Assembly (NCBI GenBank): GCA_003116975.1 | Contig: BGKB01000005.1 | Location: 253,880 to 317,879, forward strand | Source: Aurantiochytrium sp. KH105 | Lineage: Eukaryota; Sar; Bigyra; Thraustochytrida; Thraustochytriidae | Length of the DNA stretch: 64,000 nucleotides | Reading direction: 5' to 3' | Part shown: piece by piece, positions 1 to 9,450 of the stretch | Position numbering within the stretch: position 1 is the first letter of the stretch | How the letters are laid out: each line of letters opens with the position of its first letter | The notes under the pieces: generated by a model | Told to the model about the DNA's origin: nothing | What the model saw: only the letters and a program-made list of their open reading frames with translations | Databases searched by the model: none | Made by a program: the position numbers and the translations under genes

Positions 1-82
1 ACATGGACTGGAGCTGATCTCGTCCGGCACGACGGAGTCCTCGACATCAACTCGCAGTGCAAGTAACGTTGGGGTTGCAGAC

Positions 83-1828
83 ATGCAAAGACGACACCAA
101 GGCGCGGCAGATAAAGACACGAAGGTAGCTAAAGACTCAAAGGCATCACAGGATTCTATCTCTGACGTGGAGCACAGGGCCGTCCACGGGGCAACAGCAC
201 AGCCGAAAATCGATGCAATCGGTTCTAGCAAGCGACCAAGAAGCCTGTCTGCCAACAACGATGACGTAGTCTGCAAGCGACCCAACACTCAATCATACAA
301 TACTGATGCCGGTGCTAACAAAGAGACTCGACTCGCTTCAACCGCTGGAGATAAAGAAACGAGGATTGAGAGACAGTGTATGGATGACGAAGCGGAGTAC
401 GACGAGCTAAAGCTACAAGACTTCGTCAAGAAGAGCACCGCTGAAATAAAAAAGAGTAAAATTCGCGTGCCTCGGAGTGAACGTTGCGAAAAAACAGGGT
501 GTAAACGAGCAAAAAAAGAAGGAGCAGGGGGCCTGTGCGCCAAACATGCCAAGCGCGGACGATGTCTTCGGGAAGATTGTGACAAAGTTGCTGCAGAGGG
601 AGGTACCAAGCTTTGTTATGCGCACGGGGGTGGCAAATCATGCCGATTTATTGGTTGCGATCGCCGCCGCGTGGAACTAGCAGGCGGGTTCTGTAACGCC
701 CACAAACAAGGAACTGCTCAATCAGGCCAAAAACGGGACGTTCCTTTACGTTCACGGGTGGAGGAAGCGAAAGCTTCGGTCGCTCCGCAAAAGTCTGGTT
801 TGTGCAGAGTAAAGGGTTGTAGTAAGTGGGCGAAATGGGGTGGAACGCAGCACTGCGCCGCGCATGGTGGAGGTAAGCGCTGTCTAGAAAAGGGATGTGA
901 CAAAGGTGCCCAGTCAGGGCCCCTTCAGCGCTGCGTGCGGCACGGTGGCGGCAAGAGATGTAGTGAGCCCGGGTGCAATTTGACGGTGGTAACTACTCCT
1001 TATGGCCGTGAGTATTGCCGTAAGCATTCCAAGGAGATTCAGAATCATCAAAATTTAGTGGAATCATCGCCAGCAAGCGCAATTTCAGAAACGGGCGCGA
1101 ACAAAGGGATAGCCTCGCCCAGTCGCGAAGCACAGACTGCTCCCAAAGGCAGCCAAGCTTGCCAACGTCCACGTCTGTCAGCAGGCGTGGAATGCACGTT
1201 CCCTGGATGCAGGAAGAGGCGGGCACGATGCGGGAAAAGTACCTGCTGTGAGCACGGCGGCGGTGCTCAATGCGTTATTCCTGGTTGCAAAAATCGAGCA
1301 TCACGAACGGGTTGTTTGTGCAAGCGTCATTTTGCTGATCAGGACCCACTCCGAAAGCTGAGACGGCTTTGTCGCGTGGAGGGGTGCCCATCTGCTGCGC
1401 AGCGCGGGAAATTATGCATATTGCACGGAGGCGGGCTGCGTTGCCAGGAACCGGGTTGTACGAAGAGCGTGGCACCTGGCCCGTATAAGAAAGCATGCAC
1501 GGCGCATGGTGGTGGAAAGCGATGTGAATATTCTGGCTGTAAGAATGGTGCCAAGAAGGGAGGTTTGTGTCGCGCCCATGGTGGTGGTCAAATGTGCAGC
1601 ATTGAAGGCTGCACGACTTCTGTTCAGCTCAAAGGAAGATGTGCTGCTCATTCGAGGCTTCTTTTCTGCTCTGTTGTTGGCTGCATGGATATTGGGAGAT
1701 TTTATGGCACTAGATGTCTTTTTCATCGTTTCCGATGCAAACATGATGGTTGTTTCGAGTACGCAAAGCGAAACCATTTCTGTTTGGAGCACAGTTCCCT
1801 TACTGCCGGCACGACCACAGTCTCCTGA
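83..1828 (+). CDS. Cys/His zinc-binding repeat protein (WRKY19-like repeats), possibly 5'-partial
   Basis: The 581-residue protein has a polar, disordered N-terminal ~130 residues. About fourteen copies of a C-x4-C-x(9-13)-C-x2-H unit follow from near residue 135 to the end, many followed by the linker HGGGKRC. Such repeats are common in oomycete and other stramenopile proteins, often labelled 'probable WRKY transcription factor 19' although no WRKY domain is present; none is visible here either. Each unit offers three Cys and one His, so zinc binding is likely, and nucleic-acid or protein binding is a guess. The frame is open leftwards to base 2 with no stop, so the ATG at 83 may be internal and the gene may begin outside the window. 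Precise function unknown. Confidence 0.7.
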   Translation: MQRRHQGAADKDTKVAKDSKASQDSISDVEHRAVHGATAQPKIDAIGSSKRPRSLSANNDDVVCKRPNTQSYNTDAGANKETRLASTAGDKETRIERQCMDDEAEYDELKLQDFVKKSTAEIKKSKIRVPRSERCEKTGCKRAKKEGAGGLCAKHAKRGRCLREDCDKVAAEGGTKLCYAHGGGKSCRFIGCDRRRVELAGGFCNAHKQGTAQSGQKRDVPLRSRVEEAKASVAPQKSGLCRVKGCSKWAKWGGTQHCAAHGGGKRCLEKGCDKGAQSGPLQRCVRHGGGKRCSEPGCNLTVVTTPYGREYCRKHSKEIQNHQNLVESSPASAISETGANKGIASPSREAQTAPKGSQACQRPRLSAGVECTFPGCRKRRARCGKSTCCEHGGGAQCVIPGCKNRASRTGCLCKRHFADQDPLRKLRRLCRVEGCPSAAQRGKLCILHGGGLRCQEPGCTKSVAPGPYKKACTAHGGGKRCEYSGCKNGAKKGGLCRAHGGGQMCSIEGCTTSVQLKGRCAAHSRLLFCSVVGCMDIGRFYGTRCLFHRFRCKHDGCFEYAKRNHFCLEHSSLTAGTTTVS

Positions 1829-2432
1829 AATCTCTAGCTGTCTGGAGTGAGGATTTAAAAATAAAACCAGAAGCTAAGGAGTCTGCAGTCGAGTAAACTA
1901 GGCGTCGCTACTCAATGTATCTAAATAAAAAAATTGAAGATAATGTACGTCGTTTTTGATCTTGGTCTTGGTCTTTGCTGGTTGCACGACGCAGTTTAAA
2001 GTCGGATGAATGAAAATTGGGCTTGCTTTGGAGACCGACCAGAAGTGCAGTTCCCGAATGCTTGGTGTCGATTGTGCTCTTGTCAAAGCGAAGCAGTCCG
2101 AAGCCTTATTTCACCACTTCAAAGTGCGCCCTACGTCTTGCTTGGTTCGAACGAATAATGAGTTTACCTTCTACTCATGGCAAATTATGAATGACTCGGG
2201 ATACTTTGAAATCAAAGGGGGAAATTAGGGTGGTCCGGTCGGGCCCTACTCGTAGTAGCCTACTAGTAGGTACTAGGCCTTCTAGTAGTGATGGTAGTAC
2301 AGCTACTATTTAACGGACACGCGCAAGCCCTGACTCGGACCCAAACGTGAAGCAACGCGTCCCATCCCAGTCTTTCGGCGCAGGCCACCAAGTCTGCGCA
2401 GGAGAAAACGTAGACGCAGAGCTCAAGCAGCC
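1829..2432. other. Intergenic, AT-richer, with a CTAGTAG-rich palindromic patch
   Basis: This separates two same-strand genes. At about 2248-2300 there is a cluster of CTACTAGTAG-like units, including a 12-bp palindrome cctactagtagg, just upstream of the LRR gene. No convincing gene is seen; the short frame at 2010 has no recognisable features. Confidence 0.5.
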
Positions 2433-3869
2433 ATGCGAATCCCTCGCAGACAGAAAAGCACTCGCAAGGCAGAAAACGAAGGGGCCGCCTCGTCCGGTGA
2501 TAGTGGAGAAGAAAGCGGGGGTGACGAGTTCGACAGTGACGGCAATGACGAGGAGAGCGACGAAGAGGAAGCCGAGGCTATCGAAGAAAAGACTACGGAG
2601 GCCACGAGAAAAGAAGATGACAAGGAGCCAAAAGGAGCCAATGCCAAAGAATCTGGAACATTGGAGGATGACAGCTTGAAGACGAGTAGTGGTGAGTCCG
2701 CTGGTGCCAAAACGAAGACGAAAGACGGGTCATCTGGCTATGGTGAAGAGGGCAGTGGAGAAATGAAGGGGACGAGCAGTAGCACAAAGGAAAATGCCAA
2801 GGATAAAGCGGAACTCAAGCGCGGGTTTTCTTTTGATCGACTGCGAGGCAAATCTAAAAAGCGCGGCAAACGAGCAAGCGGTGGCAATGGCGGCGATTCT
2901 TCTGACGAAGAAGCCGCCAAAGATCCCCGTGAACGCGTGACTGTATCGGTAGAGACGGTGCGCGAGGCGATTATCGAGCTCAGAACGCAGGACGATGAGG
3001 AGGTGATAACTGTCACTCTTGAGATCGCATGCTATAAACGTCGTTGCGAAGCGCGAAGAAAATTGCGCAAGGCCCAAGAAGATCATGACGCGGCTCTTGC
3101 TGAGTTTCGTCGCGTTCAATGTGATCAGTACGAGTCGCAGCTTGTCTCGGTGATGACCAAAGCCGAGCACAATTTGGAACGATGGGAGCACGTCCTTCGA
3201 CAGCAGCACATGGTCAAGGCTTTCTTCGACTTTGGCGATGAGGGAGCGCACACGCTAGCCAAAGCGCTCAAGTACAAGCGGACGTTAGAACGCGTGAGTT
3301 TGCCTAAGAATGAGATTGGCTCGATGGGCCTCAAGTCTCTTACCTCAATCTTGAGTCGCTGCCCAGCGCTGCACGAGCTTGATCTGCGAGGAAATCCCCT
3401 GGGCGTGGAATCAGGGGAGCACATTTCATTGATCCTGGTAAAGTGCCCACTGCTTCGGCGTCTTAATCTACATGACTGCGGTTTGGGAGCCAAGGGTGTC
3501 GCGAATTTTATCAAAGCCGCGCGACAACGTGGTCTTCACTCTCTCGACCTTCGGCACAATGGCCTTGGGCGCGAGGGTTGTTTAACGGTGGCGCGGGAAT
3601 TCCTGCAGGACAATGAAGATATTATCGAGCTTGATTTGGCAACAAACGAGATCGGGGCGGGCGAGGCTGCTGAGGCTCTTGCTGAAGCTATTCCGACGGC
3701 AAGTGCGCTGCGCTGTATCGACCTTTCCCATAATGGGATGGCAATGGTTCTTCGAAGGCCAAAGTACCGAGATCTCTTTGTCAAATTTCGCGTCGATGTC
3801 GTCGTGGGGCTTTGGAAGTCGACGCGAGCCCCTTTGCTGGACATTGTCGCCCCGGCTCTCACGGATTGA
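2433..3869 (+). CDS. Leucine-rich repeat protein (ribonuclease-inhibitor type), acidic N-terminus
   Basis: The protein has 478 residues. The first ~165 are acidic and Ser/Lys-rich low complexity. A helical, probably coiled-coil stretch with many Arg/Glu follows (about 165-270). From about 275 to 460 there are roughly five LRRs of the 28-residue RI/NLRC3 type, with consensus blocks such as LxxLDLRGNPLG, LxxLNLHDCGLG and IxELDLATNEIG. These LRRs usually form a horseshoe that binds proteins. No catalytic domain, signal peptide or membrane segment is visible, so a cytosolic or nuclear scaffold is the simplest reading. The start is the first ATG of the frame, in a reasonable context (agcagccATG). 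The partner is unknown. Confidence 0.75.
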   Translation: MRIPRRQKSTRKAENEGAASSGDSGEESGGDEFDSDGNDEESDEEEAEAIEEKTTEATRKEDDKEPKGANAKESGTLEDDSLKTSSGESAGAKTKTKDGSSGYGEEGSGEMKGTSSSTKENAKDKAELKRGFSFDRLRGKSKKRGKRASGGNGGDSSDEEAAKDPRERVTVSVETVREAIIELRTQDDEEVITVTLEIACYKRRCEARRKLRKAQEDHDAALAEFRRVQCDQYESQLVSVMTKAEHNLERWEHVLRQQHMVKAFFDFGDEGAHTLAKALKYKRTLERVSLPKNEIGSMGLKSLTSILSRCPALHELDLRGNPLGVESGEHISLILVKCPLLRRLNLHDCGLGAKGVANFIKAARQRGLHSLDLRHNGLGREGCLTVAREFLQDNEDIIELDLATNEIGAGEAAEALAEAIPTASALRCIDLSHNGMAMVLRRPKYRDLFVKFRVDVVVGLWKSTRAPLLDIVAPALTD

Positions 3870-4060
3870 GAACTGCCTGCTTTTGATGTTAATTTTTTTT
3901 ACTGGTCCACTTTTGGGTGATCGTGCCTTTTGCCTTTTTGCTTGTTTATTGCTTGTTTCCTTTGCTCGTTCGTTGCGTTCGTGTATAGAGTCGAAGTGCA
4001 ATAGGCCTACGAGAGCAATACCCGAAATCCATCATCATTCATCATTCATAACAGAGAAGC

Positions 4061-5593
4061 ATGGGATCGAGCGGGAGCAAGAAGAACGCAGGCGGCGGCG
4101 GCGGCGGCGGCAGCGCGGGCGCCAGTGAGGCGAAGCGCAAACACCCGCTGCTAGACAGCGCGGCTTACGCGCAGGTCGCACGTCGCCATGGCGAGATCGC
4201 GAAGCTCAAGGCCTCCCAGGCCGCGAGCGGGGCCGGGACTGCGTCCGAGGCAAACGCCAAAGGCGAGACCGCGGCGGCGGCGCCACCGCCCGCCCCAGAG
4301 TCCTCGGCGGCGGCAGACGCGCCCGCCACTCCCGCTGCGCCCGCTGCCGCAAAGGGGAGCGCTAACGAGGCGGTCACCGGTCGCAAGGTGACCTTGGCGC
4401 TTGGACTTCCTGCAGAGGATGCCACCGCGGTAGCGCGCATCTTCAGGCAGTCGGATCAAGCGGGAACCATCTCGCTGGAGATCTTTGTCGACGTCGTGGC
4501 CAATCTTGTCAAGGGCACAACGAGCGACATGCGACGCGCCATCTTTGCAGGCGCCACAGGTCCTGGCAAGAGCGAGGCGACACCTGAGCTGCTCGGCGAG
4601 CTGCTGAGCGCGCTCTATCATGCAGCTGGCAACGAATCGGGCTCATTCAAAAGCGCGGCGCTCATCGCAGGGTTTGAAGTCTTTGCCGAAAAGCAATCCA
4701 AGCTGGACGGCAGCGAGGAGGTGAGGCGTAATTTCGGCATGTTCAATCGATGGTGCAGCGCCCAAGTCCCGTCCCTGCAAGAAGGTCTGCATGGACTCGT
4801 TGGCGCCAAGATGCTCGGCATGTCTGCGCAAGGATCGGCGACGGCGGGCAAGATTTCGGCGGGAACCCAAGCTGCTGTGGCCAAGAGCGAGGTGATGAGT
4901 CCAGCCGAGGTCTTTGCTCTGTCGTGCGCTGACTCACGTGCTGCCTCGTCGTGGGATCTGCTCTTTTCGAGCAACCAGCATGGCATGTCTTTTGATATGC
5001 TCTTCAATTCTATTCTAGGGTACGCCGGCCCAACGCTGATCGCAATCATGGATGCAGAAGGAAATGTGTTCGGAGGTCTCGTTTCGGAGACTTGGTCTGA
5101 GGCGGCGCAGTTCTACGGAAACACGTCAAGCACGCTGGTCTCGTTGCGGCCCAAATTCCAGACGCTGAGCGCGCGTACAGATGGTTCGTCCCCGGGGACG
5201 AATCACTTTCAATTTTTGCGTTGCCGCGGCAAGTCCGGTATTCTTGGTTTGGGTTTTGGTGGAGACGAGAACTCGCCGCGCCTATGGCTTGATCGGAACT
5301 TTGAAGGCTGCCGCGCAGCGGATTTCGACCTGACATATGAGCAGGGCGACTTGCGTCCTCGCAACGCAGATGGCACCTCGACCTTTAAGCCCTTCATTAT
5401 CGAAGCGTGGGGCTTTGGTGGATCCGAGGCTGCCTCAGCACAGGCCACAGAGGTCGCAGCTGTGGACAAGATGCGCATGGATCGGCGCAAGGTGGATCGA
5501 AAGAAGTTTGCCGAGAACTCGTTCGATCGCGAGTTTCTTCTTGGCAAGACCTACGGCCATCAACAGCAGATTGAGAACCGCGGGGGTCGCTAG
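4061..5593 (+). CDS. TLDc domain protein, N-myristoylation candidate (MEAK7-like)
   Basis: The 510-residue protein starts MGSSGSKK, a good N-myristoylation context (Gly2, Ser6, basic residues next), so membrane attachment is likely. Residues ~10-110 are Ala/Pro/Gly-rich low complexity. A helical region at ~115-300 may be a degenerate EF-hand-like module. A TLDc domain covers ~320-475, with the typical blocks for 'LIAIMDAEGNVFGG', a central FLRCRGKSG strand and the closing FIIEAWGFGG. Human MEAK7 (TLDC1) has the same order: N-myristoyl, EF-hand-like region, TLDc. That protein is linked to lysosomal mTOR signalling, and TLDc proteins also bind V-ATPase. Orthology is inferred from architecture only. 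TLDc call strong, MEAK7 assignment moderate. Confidence 0.8.
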   Translation: MGSSGSKKNAGGGGGGGSAGASEAKRKHPLLDSAAYAQVARRHGEIAKLKASQAASGAGTASEANAKGETAAAAPPPAPESSAAADAPATPAAPAAAKGSANEAVTGRKVTLALGLPAEDATAVARIFRQSDQAGTISLEIFVDVVANLVKGTTSDMRRAIFAGATGPGKSEATPELLGELLSALYHAAGNESGSFKSAALIAGFEVFAEKQSKLDGSEEVRRNFGMFNRWCSAQVPSLQEGLHGLVGAKMLGMSAQGSATAGKISAGTQAAVAKSEVMSPAEVFALSCADSRAASSWDLLFSSNQHGMSFDMLFNSILGYAGPTLIAIMDAEGNVFGGLVSETWSEAAQFYGNTSSTLVSLRPKFQTLSARTDGSSPGTNHFQFLRCRGKSGILGLGFGGDENSPRLWLDRNFEGCRAADFDLTYEQGDLRPRNADGTSTFKPFIIEAWGFGGSEAASAQATEVAAVDKMRMDRRKVDRKKFAENSFDREFLLGKTYGHQQQIENRGGR

Positions 5594-6006
5594 CGAGAGG
5601 ACCTGGCTTCTCTTTTCGTTTCTTTTCATTTTCTTGGTTGGGGAAATGGTTGGACCTGTTGCGCGGGCTGCTGCAGCTTGGTCTTTCACTCAATGGGGTC
5701 AAACACGTGTTCGTGCAGGAGGACGTGGCAACTTGTAAACCTATCTGTCACGTCAGAAAATTGTAGGAAGTGTTTGTCCGTGCGGAGTTAGCAGCTCAAG
5801 ATGGGGTCAAAAGCTCTCGTTCCTTTGATTCGAAACATAAGCTCTTTGGAAACGGAACAAAACATGTGCGGTGCGTTAATCGCGACAAACGCATTGAGTT
5901 CTCTTCACGAATGGCTCTTCCATTGCTGTTCTTCTTCTATTTGTTGTGGTTCACGACTTTGTCTGTAAATACACGCACGAATGCACGAATGAATGTTGTC
6001 ATTGTT
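5594..6006. other. Convergent intergenic region
   Basis: This lies between the TLDc gene and the convergent methyltransferase gene. It holds T-rich stretches suited to 3' ends and no credible coding frame. Nothing else is seen. Confidence 0.5.
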
Positions 6007-6804
6007 TCAAGTCTGTGGCTGGCGAAAGCCGCGACCGAGGAAAAAGATTTCTCGTGACTCTTTACGGGTCGCAGCGGGCTTGACGCGCTTGAACTCGCGA
6101 AAGGCGCGTTTCATTTCATTTGCAATGAGTTGGTCCTCTGGACCTGTGAATATTTTTGTCAAAAAGGCGCCGCGATCGGGCCGAAGGACGGCTTGCGCGG
6201 TTTCCCAAGCTGCCTTGACGAGTTCTATTTGACGCAAATGATCTGCACTATGGTTCCCCAAGGTGTTTGGTGCCATATCACAAAGAACAAGGTCAACATA
6301 AGGTTGACCCGAGGCACGGTGGGCTTCTTGACGGACTTTGTCTTGAATCTCAGGTTCGAGAAAGTCGCCTTGAATAAAAGTACATCCCTTGAGTGCTTTG
6401 ACTGGCAACAGGTCGCACATGATGATCGTCGTTGATGGACCACATTGCTGCGCCGCAACCTGAGCCCAACCGCCGGGTGCGGCGCCGAGGTCGAGGATGA
6501 CCTTGGCGCCTTTGAAAAGTTGTTGTTTTTCATCAATTTCTAGCAGTTTGAAGGCCGCCCTCGACCTGTAGCCCGCAGACTCGCGCGCAGCGACAAAAGG
6601 GTCGCGCGCCTGGCGCGCAATCCATGGCGACTTGGCTCTCCTTCGCTTTCCACTCAGCGCACGTGTCTGAGTGGACCTAGGTCGCAGCGCTAAAAGGGGT
6701 GGCTCAGACGACAGTCGATGATGCCAGGGCAATGTTATTTGCCGAAGAACCTGCTGAGGCGCGTGCGTCTTCCTGCGCAAGGTAGCACATTGGCTGCTCC
6801 GCAT
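6007..6804 (-). CDS. MRM2: FtsJ/RrmJ-type rRNA 2'-O-methyltransferase, probably mitochondrial (MRM2-like)
   Basis: This 265-residue protein matches the FtsJ family over nearly its full length after a ~60-residue Arg/Ser/Ala-rich leader that looks like a mitochondrial presequence. The AdoMet motif I is ILDLGAAPGGWAQVAAQ. The catalytic K-D-K-E tetrad is visible as RAAFKLLEI, VLCDMAPN, AFLTKIF and RKESREIFFLG. The family methylates a ribose 2'-OH in the A-loop of large-subunit rRNA; the eukaryotic mitochondrial member is MRM2 (U in 21S/16S rRNA). The short length without the Spb1 or FTSJ1 C-terminal additions favours MRM2. The neighbour on the other side of the divergent promoter is a coiled-coil protein with no obvious link. 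Confidence 0.85.
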   Translation of the reverse strand: MRSSQCATLRRKTHAPQQVLRQITLPWHHRLSSEPPLLALRPRSTQTRALSGKRRRAKSPWIARQARDPFVAARESAGYRSRAAFKLLEIDEKQQLFKGAKVILDLGAAPGGWAQVAAQQCGPSTTIIMCDLLPVKALKGCTFIQGDFLEPEIQDKVRQEAHRASGQPYVDLVLCDMAPNTLGNHSADHLRQIELVKAAWETAQAVLRPDRGAFLTKIFTGPEDQLIANEMKRAFREFKRVKPAATRKESREIFFLGRGFRQPQT

Positions 6805-7299
6805 CCTCGCTCTCCTCTTCGTTCGGCGAGGGCTCGCGTCAGGCTCTGAGCAGGTTATGCCGCCTGGCGATTCTAGAAGAGATTCCGCAAGCTTGGGCCT
6901 TTGGGACCACGAAAAAAGCTTTTACGGGTCACACGTCGCAGCACATGGAAATGCTCGGCCAAAGAAATGTGATGTGAAAGTTGCTGATGCGGCCCAGAAC
7001 CTTTGAGTCTTCTTAGATCTGAAGAACCATTCGCGTCTTTGACTTCAAACTGTGTGCGAGTTGTCATGTCATAATCACCCCGTCCCCTCCCCTGCCGATG
7101 TAATAAATGAAGATTTCCAACACGTAGAGACCCATTTTCAAATCCAAAAGCGTTAATCGACAGCCCGCTCTCGCCGACACTGCACGTTTACGAGAGTATA
7201 ACCGATCGCGAATCCATTCCTTTTTTTGCGCGCAGAGCTTTGCCCACTGGCAGGTGAGCAAGTCTCGAAAAGTAGTTTTTACCCGATCGAAACAGAGAA
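6805..7299. other. Divergent promoter region, methyltransferase / coiled-coil gene
   Basis: A ~495-bp bidirectional upstream region. One isolated GCAAGT (7257-7262) lies 38 bp before the plus-strand ATG but lacks the downstream (A/T)AT at the right spacing. No TATA box or array is seen. Confidence 0.4.
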
Positions 7300-8358
7300 A
7301 TGTCCATGAATTCGGACGTAGCGGCGCTCTTGGCCGAGCAGGAGGCCGCCGAGGCCGTCGCGGAGGAGATGCTCGAGCGTGAAAAGTCACGACTGAGCGA
7401 GTTTCACGAACAGCTGCACGCCCGATCGCACGAGTGCGAGTGCCTCTTGAAGCGGCGCGAAGAGTTGCGCGAGGCATTGACGACGAGCTCGGCGATCTCA
7501 TCAAAAGATTGGGATGCGATGCAACGCACAGCAGCAGAGGTTCAATCGTTGGATCCCATGCAAGAAGAGCTCCGAAGAGACAGCGCCGAGACCGTCGATG
7601 CGGCCGTGGGGCTTCGAGACTCGCTTGAGGAGACATTCGCGGCCCTCGCAGAGCTCAATGTCGAGGCTCGTAAGCTTGTGGGCGAAATGGAGACGAGGCA
7701 TCGCGAGCAACAAGAGATGGAAGAGTCTGTTGATCAGCTGGAGCGGCACGTCAAGATGCAGGCGCGCGAGAACCAACGCCTGATCTCGGAACAGCAGGCG
7801 TTCGAGGCGATCTTGCGACGCACATCAGCAGAAGTTTCACGAGCAGCCCAACAACGCGAGAGCATGACCGCGATGGAGAAGGAGCTCGCGAAAGAGCTTG
7901 AGAAAAACCAAGGCTTGGAAATGGCGTGCAACGACACTCAGGTCAGGATTGACGGCTTGGAGCGTGCCATGCACCTCCTGTGTGCCGCCGTCCTGGAGCC
8001 AACGTCTGTTTTAAAAACGGAGATGGCTCGCCTGGAGAGCAAGCTGCGCGATTCGACCCAAGGATCCGTTCCGCATGAGGTGGTACTGAAGGGGCTCGGA
8101 TTTGGTGACCTCGTCGACTCAATACATATCAACAATGTATCTTTCGTCAACCATCTCGAAGACGGCGACGCCGCTGCGGTTCAAGAAGCCTCCACATCCG
8201 ATCCGGCGCGAGAGCTCAGGGAATGTTTGACGACGTGCGCTCAAAAGCTTGTGGACCTCGACAAGCGTAATGCGGAAGCTTTGCTGGAGGAGCAGCACAA
8301 GACCGCGCAGGCGTTTCGAGACTTTCAAGCCGAATTGTTGTGCGAGAGTGAAAAGTAG
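7300..8358 (+). CDS. Long coiled-coil protein, unknown function
   Basis: The 352 residues are mostly charged heptad-like helix from ~5 to 240, rich in Glu, Arg, Gln and Leu. A short less helical part follows around 245-290 (FGDLVDSIHINNVSFVNHL), then a final helix. There is no signal peptide, membrane segment or recognised enzyme motif. Length and layout would suit a cytoskeletal, centrosomal or kinetochore component, but I cannot place it in a family. The ATG at 7300 is the first in frame (gagaaATGTCC). Confidence 0.65.
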   Translation: MSMNSDVAALLAEQEAAEAVAEEMLEREKSRLSEFHEQLHARSHECECLLKRREELREALTTSSAISSKDWDAMQRTAAEVQSLDPMQEELRRDSAETVDAAVGLRDSLEETFAALAELNVEARKLVGEMETRHREQQEMEESVDQLERHVKMQARENQRLISEQQAFEAILRRTSAEVSRAAQQRESMTAMEKELAKELEKNQGLEMACNDTQVRIDGLERAMHLLCAAVLEPTSVLKTEMARLESKLRDSTQGSVPHEVVLKGLGFGDLVDSIHINNVSFVNHLEDGDAAAVQEASTSDPARELRECLTTCAQKLVDLDKRNAEALLEEQHKTAQAFRDFQAELLCESEK

Positions 8359-8874
8359 TGAAATATATTTTGTTTTGTTTTGTTTTCATGGCGCTAGATA
8401 CAGAGACTTCCAGGAGCAGAACGAAGATAGGCAGAACCAAGGCTGCACACGTTCTTGCTAAGGGTATTTTTCTATCGAGCGCGCTAAAAAAGAAAAGAAA
8501 AGTAATGCACGTGTAAAGTGTGGTGTGGTCGTATGTACGGAGTCGCACGAAGCTTGCCGCGAAGGCAAATCGCGATGATTAAAAGAAAAATGGTCACTCG
8601 TCCGGACCGCGGAAAAAGGAGGGGAAAAGAGAAAGGAGACAGGCAAGCCGTCGTAAAAAAAAAGAGAACAGGGCCGTTGCGAGGAAACGAGAAAGAAATC
8701 AACCCTCTCCTCGCAAGGGGCGTTCAACGTGTAAGGCTTGCTTGCCGCGATCTCCCTCACACAGTTGGCGCGAGCAGGTCGTTGGCGTGATTTGAGGTAT
8801 TGGCTCAATGTGCAGCAGGGACTCGAAGGTCCCAGGCATCAGAGCACGGACATGTTGCAAAGGCTCCTGCTCGT
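8359..8874. other. Convergent intergenic region
   Basis: This contains a (ttttg)n stretch right after the upstream gene (8366-8388), probably 3' UTR, and purine-rich low-complexity sequence at 8580-8700. No gene is supported. Confidence 0.45.
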
Positions 8875-9351
8875 CTATGGGGCGACGGTGGCAGCCTTTG
8901 CAGAGCTATCAAAGAAACCCTGCACAATGAAGCGCAGCTCGGCGTTTTCGCGCTCGAACTGGCGCAGGTACTTGGCAAGAGCCATGAGTTTTTGGTTCTC
9001 GACCGAGAGCTCGCGCACACGGTTCTCAAGCTTGGCGTTCATCTGCAGCAGCAAGGCGTCAGACTCCTTGGCGGCGACGACGGCCTCGCGCGCGTGGTGG
9101 AGCTGGAGCTCGTACTTGTCGAGCTGCTTACGCATGAGGTCCGAGTCGGCGCTGCCGGTGGACTCGCCGTCGGCGTCCGCGAAGACGGCCGAGAAGGTAT
9201 CGACAGCGGTGGACACGGCCTCGTTCGCGGCCATCTTCTCGCGCTTGGACGCCACCTTGACGTCAAGCTCCTTTGCGAAGTCCAAGAGGTCGGCCGTCTC
9301 CAGACGCCGGTCTCCTCCGCGCTGAGCGCGGTTCACGCGTGCGCGCACCAT
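8875..9351 (-). CDS. Small coiled-coil protein, unknown function
   Basis: The protein has 158 residues from the ATG at 9351; the frame extends nine codons further but only to a GTG. The second half is a strong coiled coil, with blocks such as LRKQLDKYELQLHHAREAVV and LENRVRELSVENQKL, where asparagines sit at heptad core positions. The N-terminal part is charged. No known domain is recognised. High GC3 codon use like its neighbours supports real coding. It is probably an adaptor or cytoskeletal subunit, but that is only inference. Confidence 0.55.
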   Translation of the reverse strand: MVRARVNRAQRGGDRRLETADLLDFAKELDVKVASKREKMAANEAVSTAVDTFSAVFADADGESTGSADSDLMRKQLDKYELQLHHAREAVVAAKESDALLLQMNAKLENRVRELSVENQKLMALAKYLRQFERENAELRFIVQGFFDSSAKAATVAP

Positions 9352-9416
9352 CTCGCTCGTCGCTCTTTCTGTCCTCACGCCGGTTGCACCTCGCTCCGCG
9401 CACGCTCGCGGCGCTT

Positions 9417-9450
9417 GCTCGCTCGCTCGCTCGCTCGCTCGCTCGCTCGC
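9417..9450. repeat. (GCTC)n microsatellite
   Basis: About eight tandem copies of gctc lie just upstream of the small coiled-coil gene, in its presumed leader or promoter. Confidence 0.9.
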
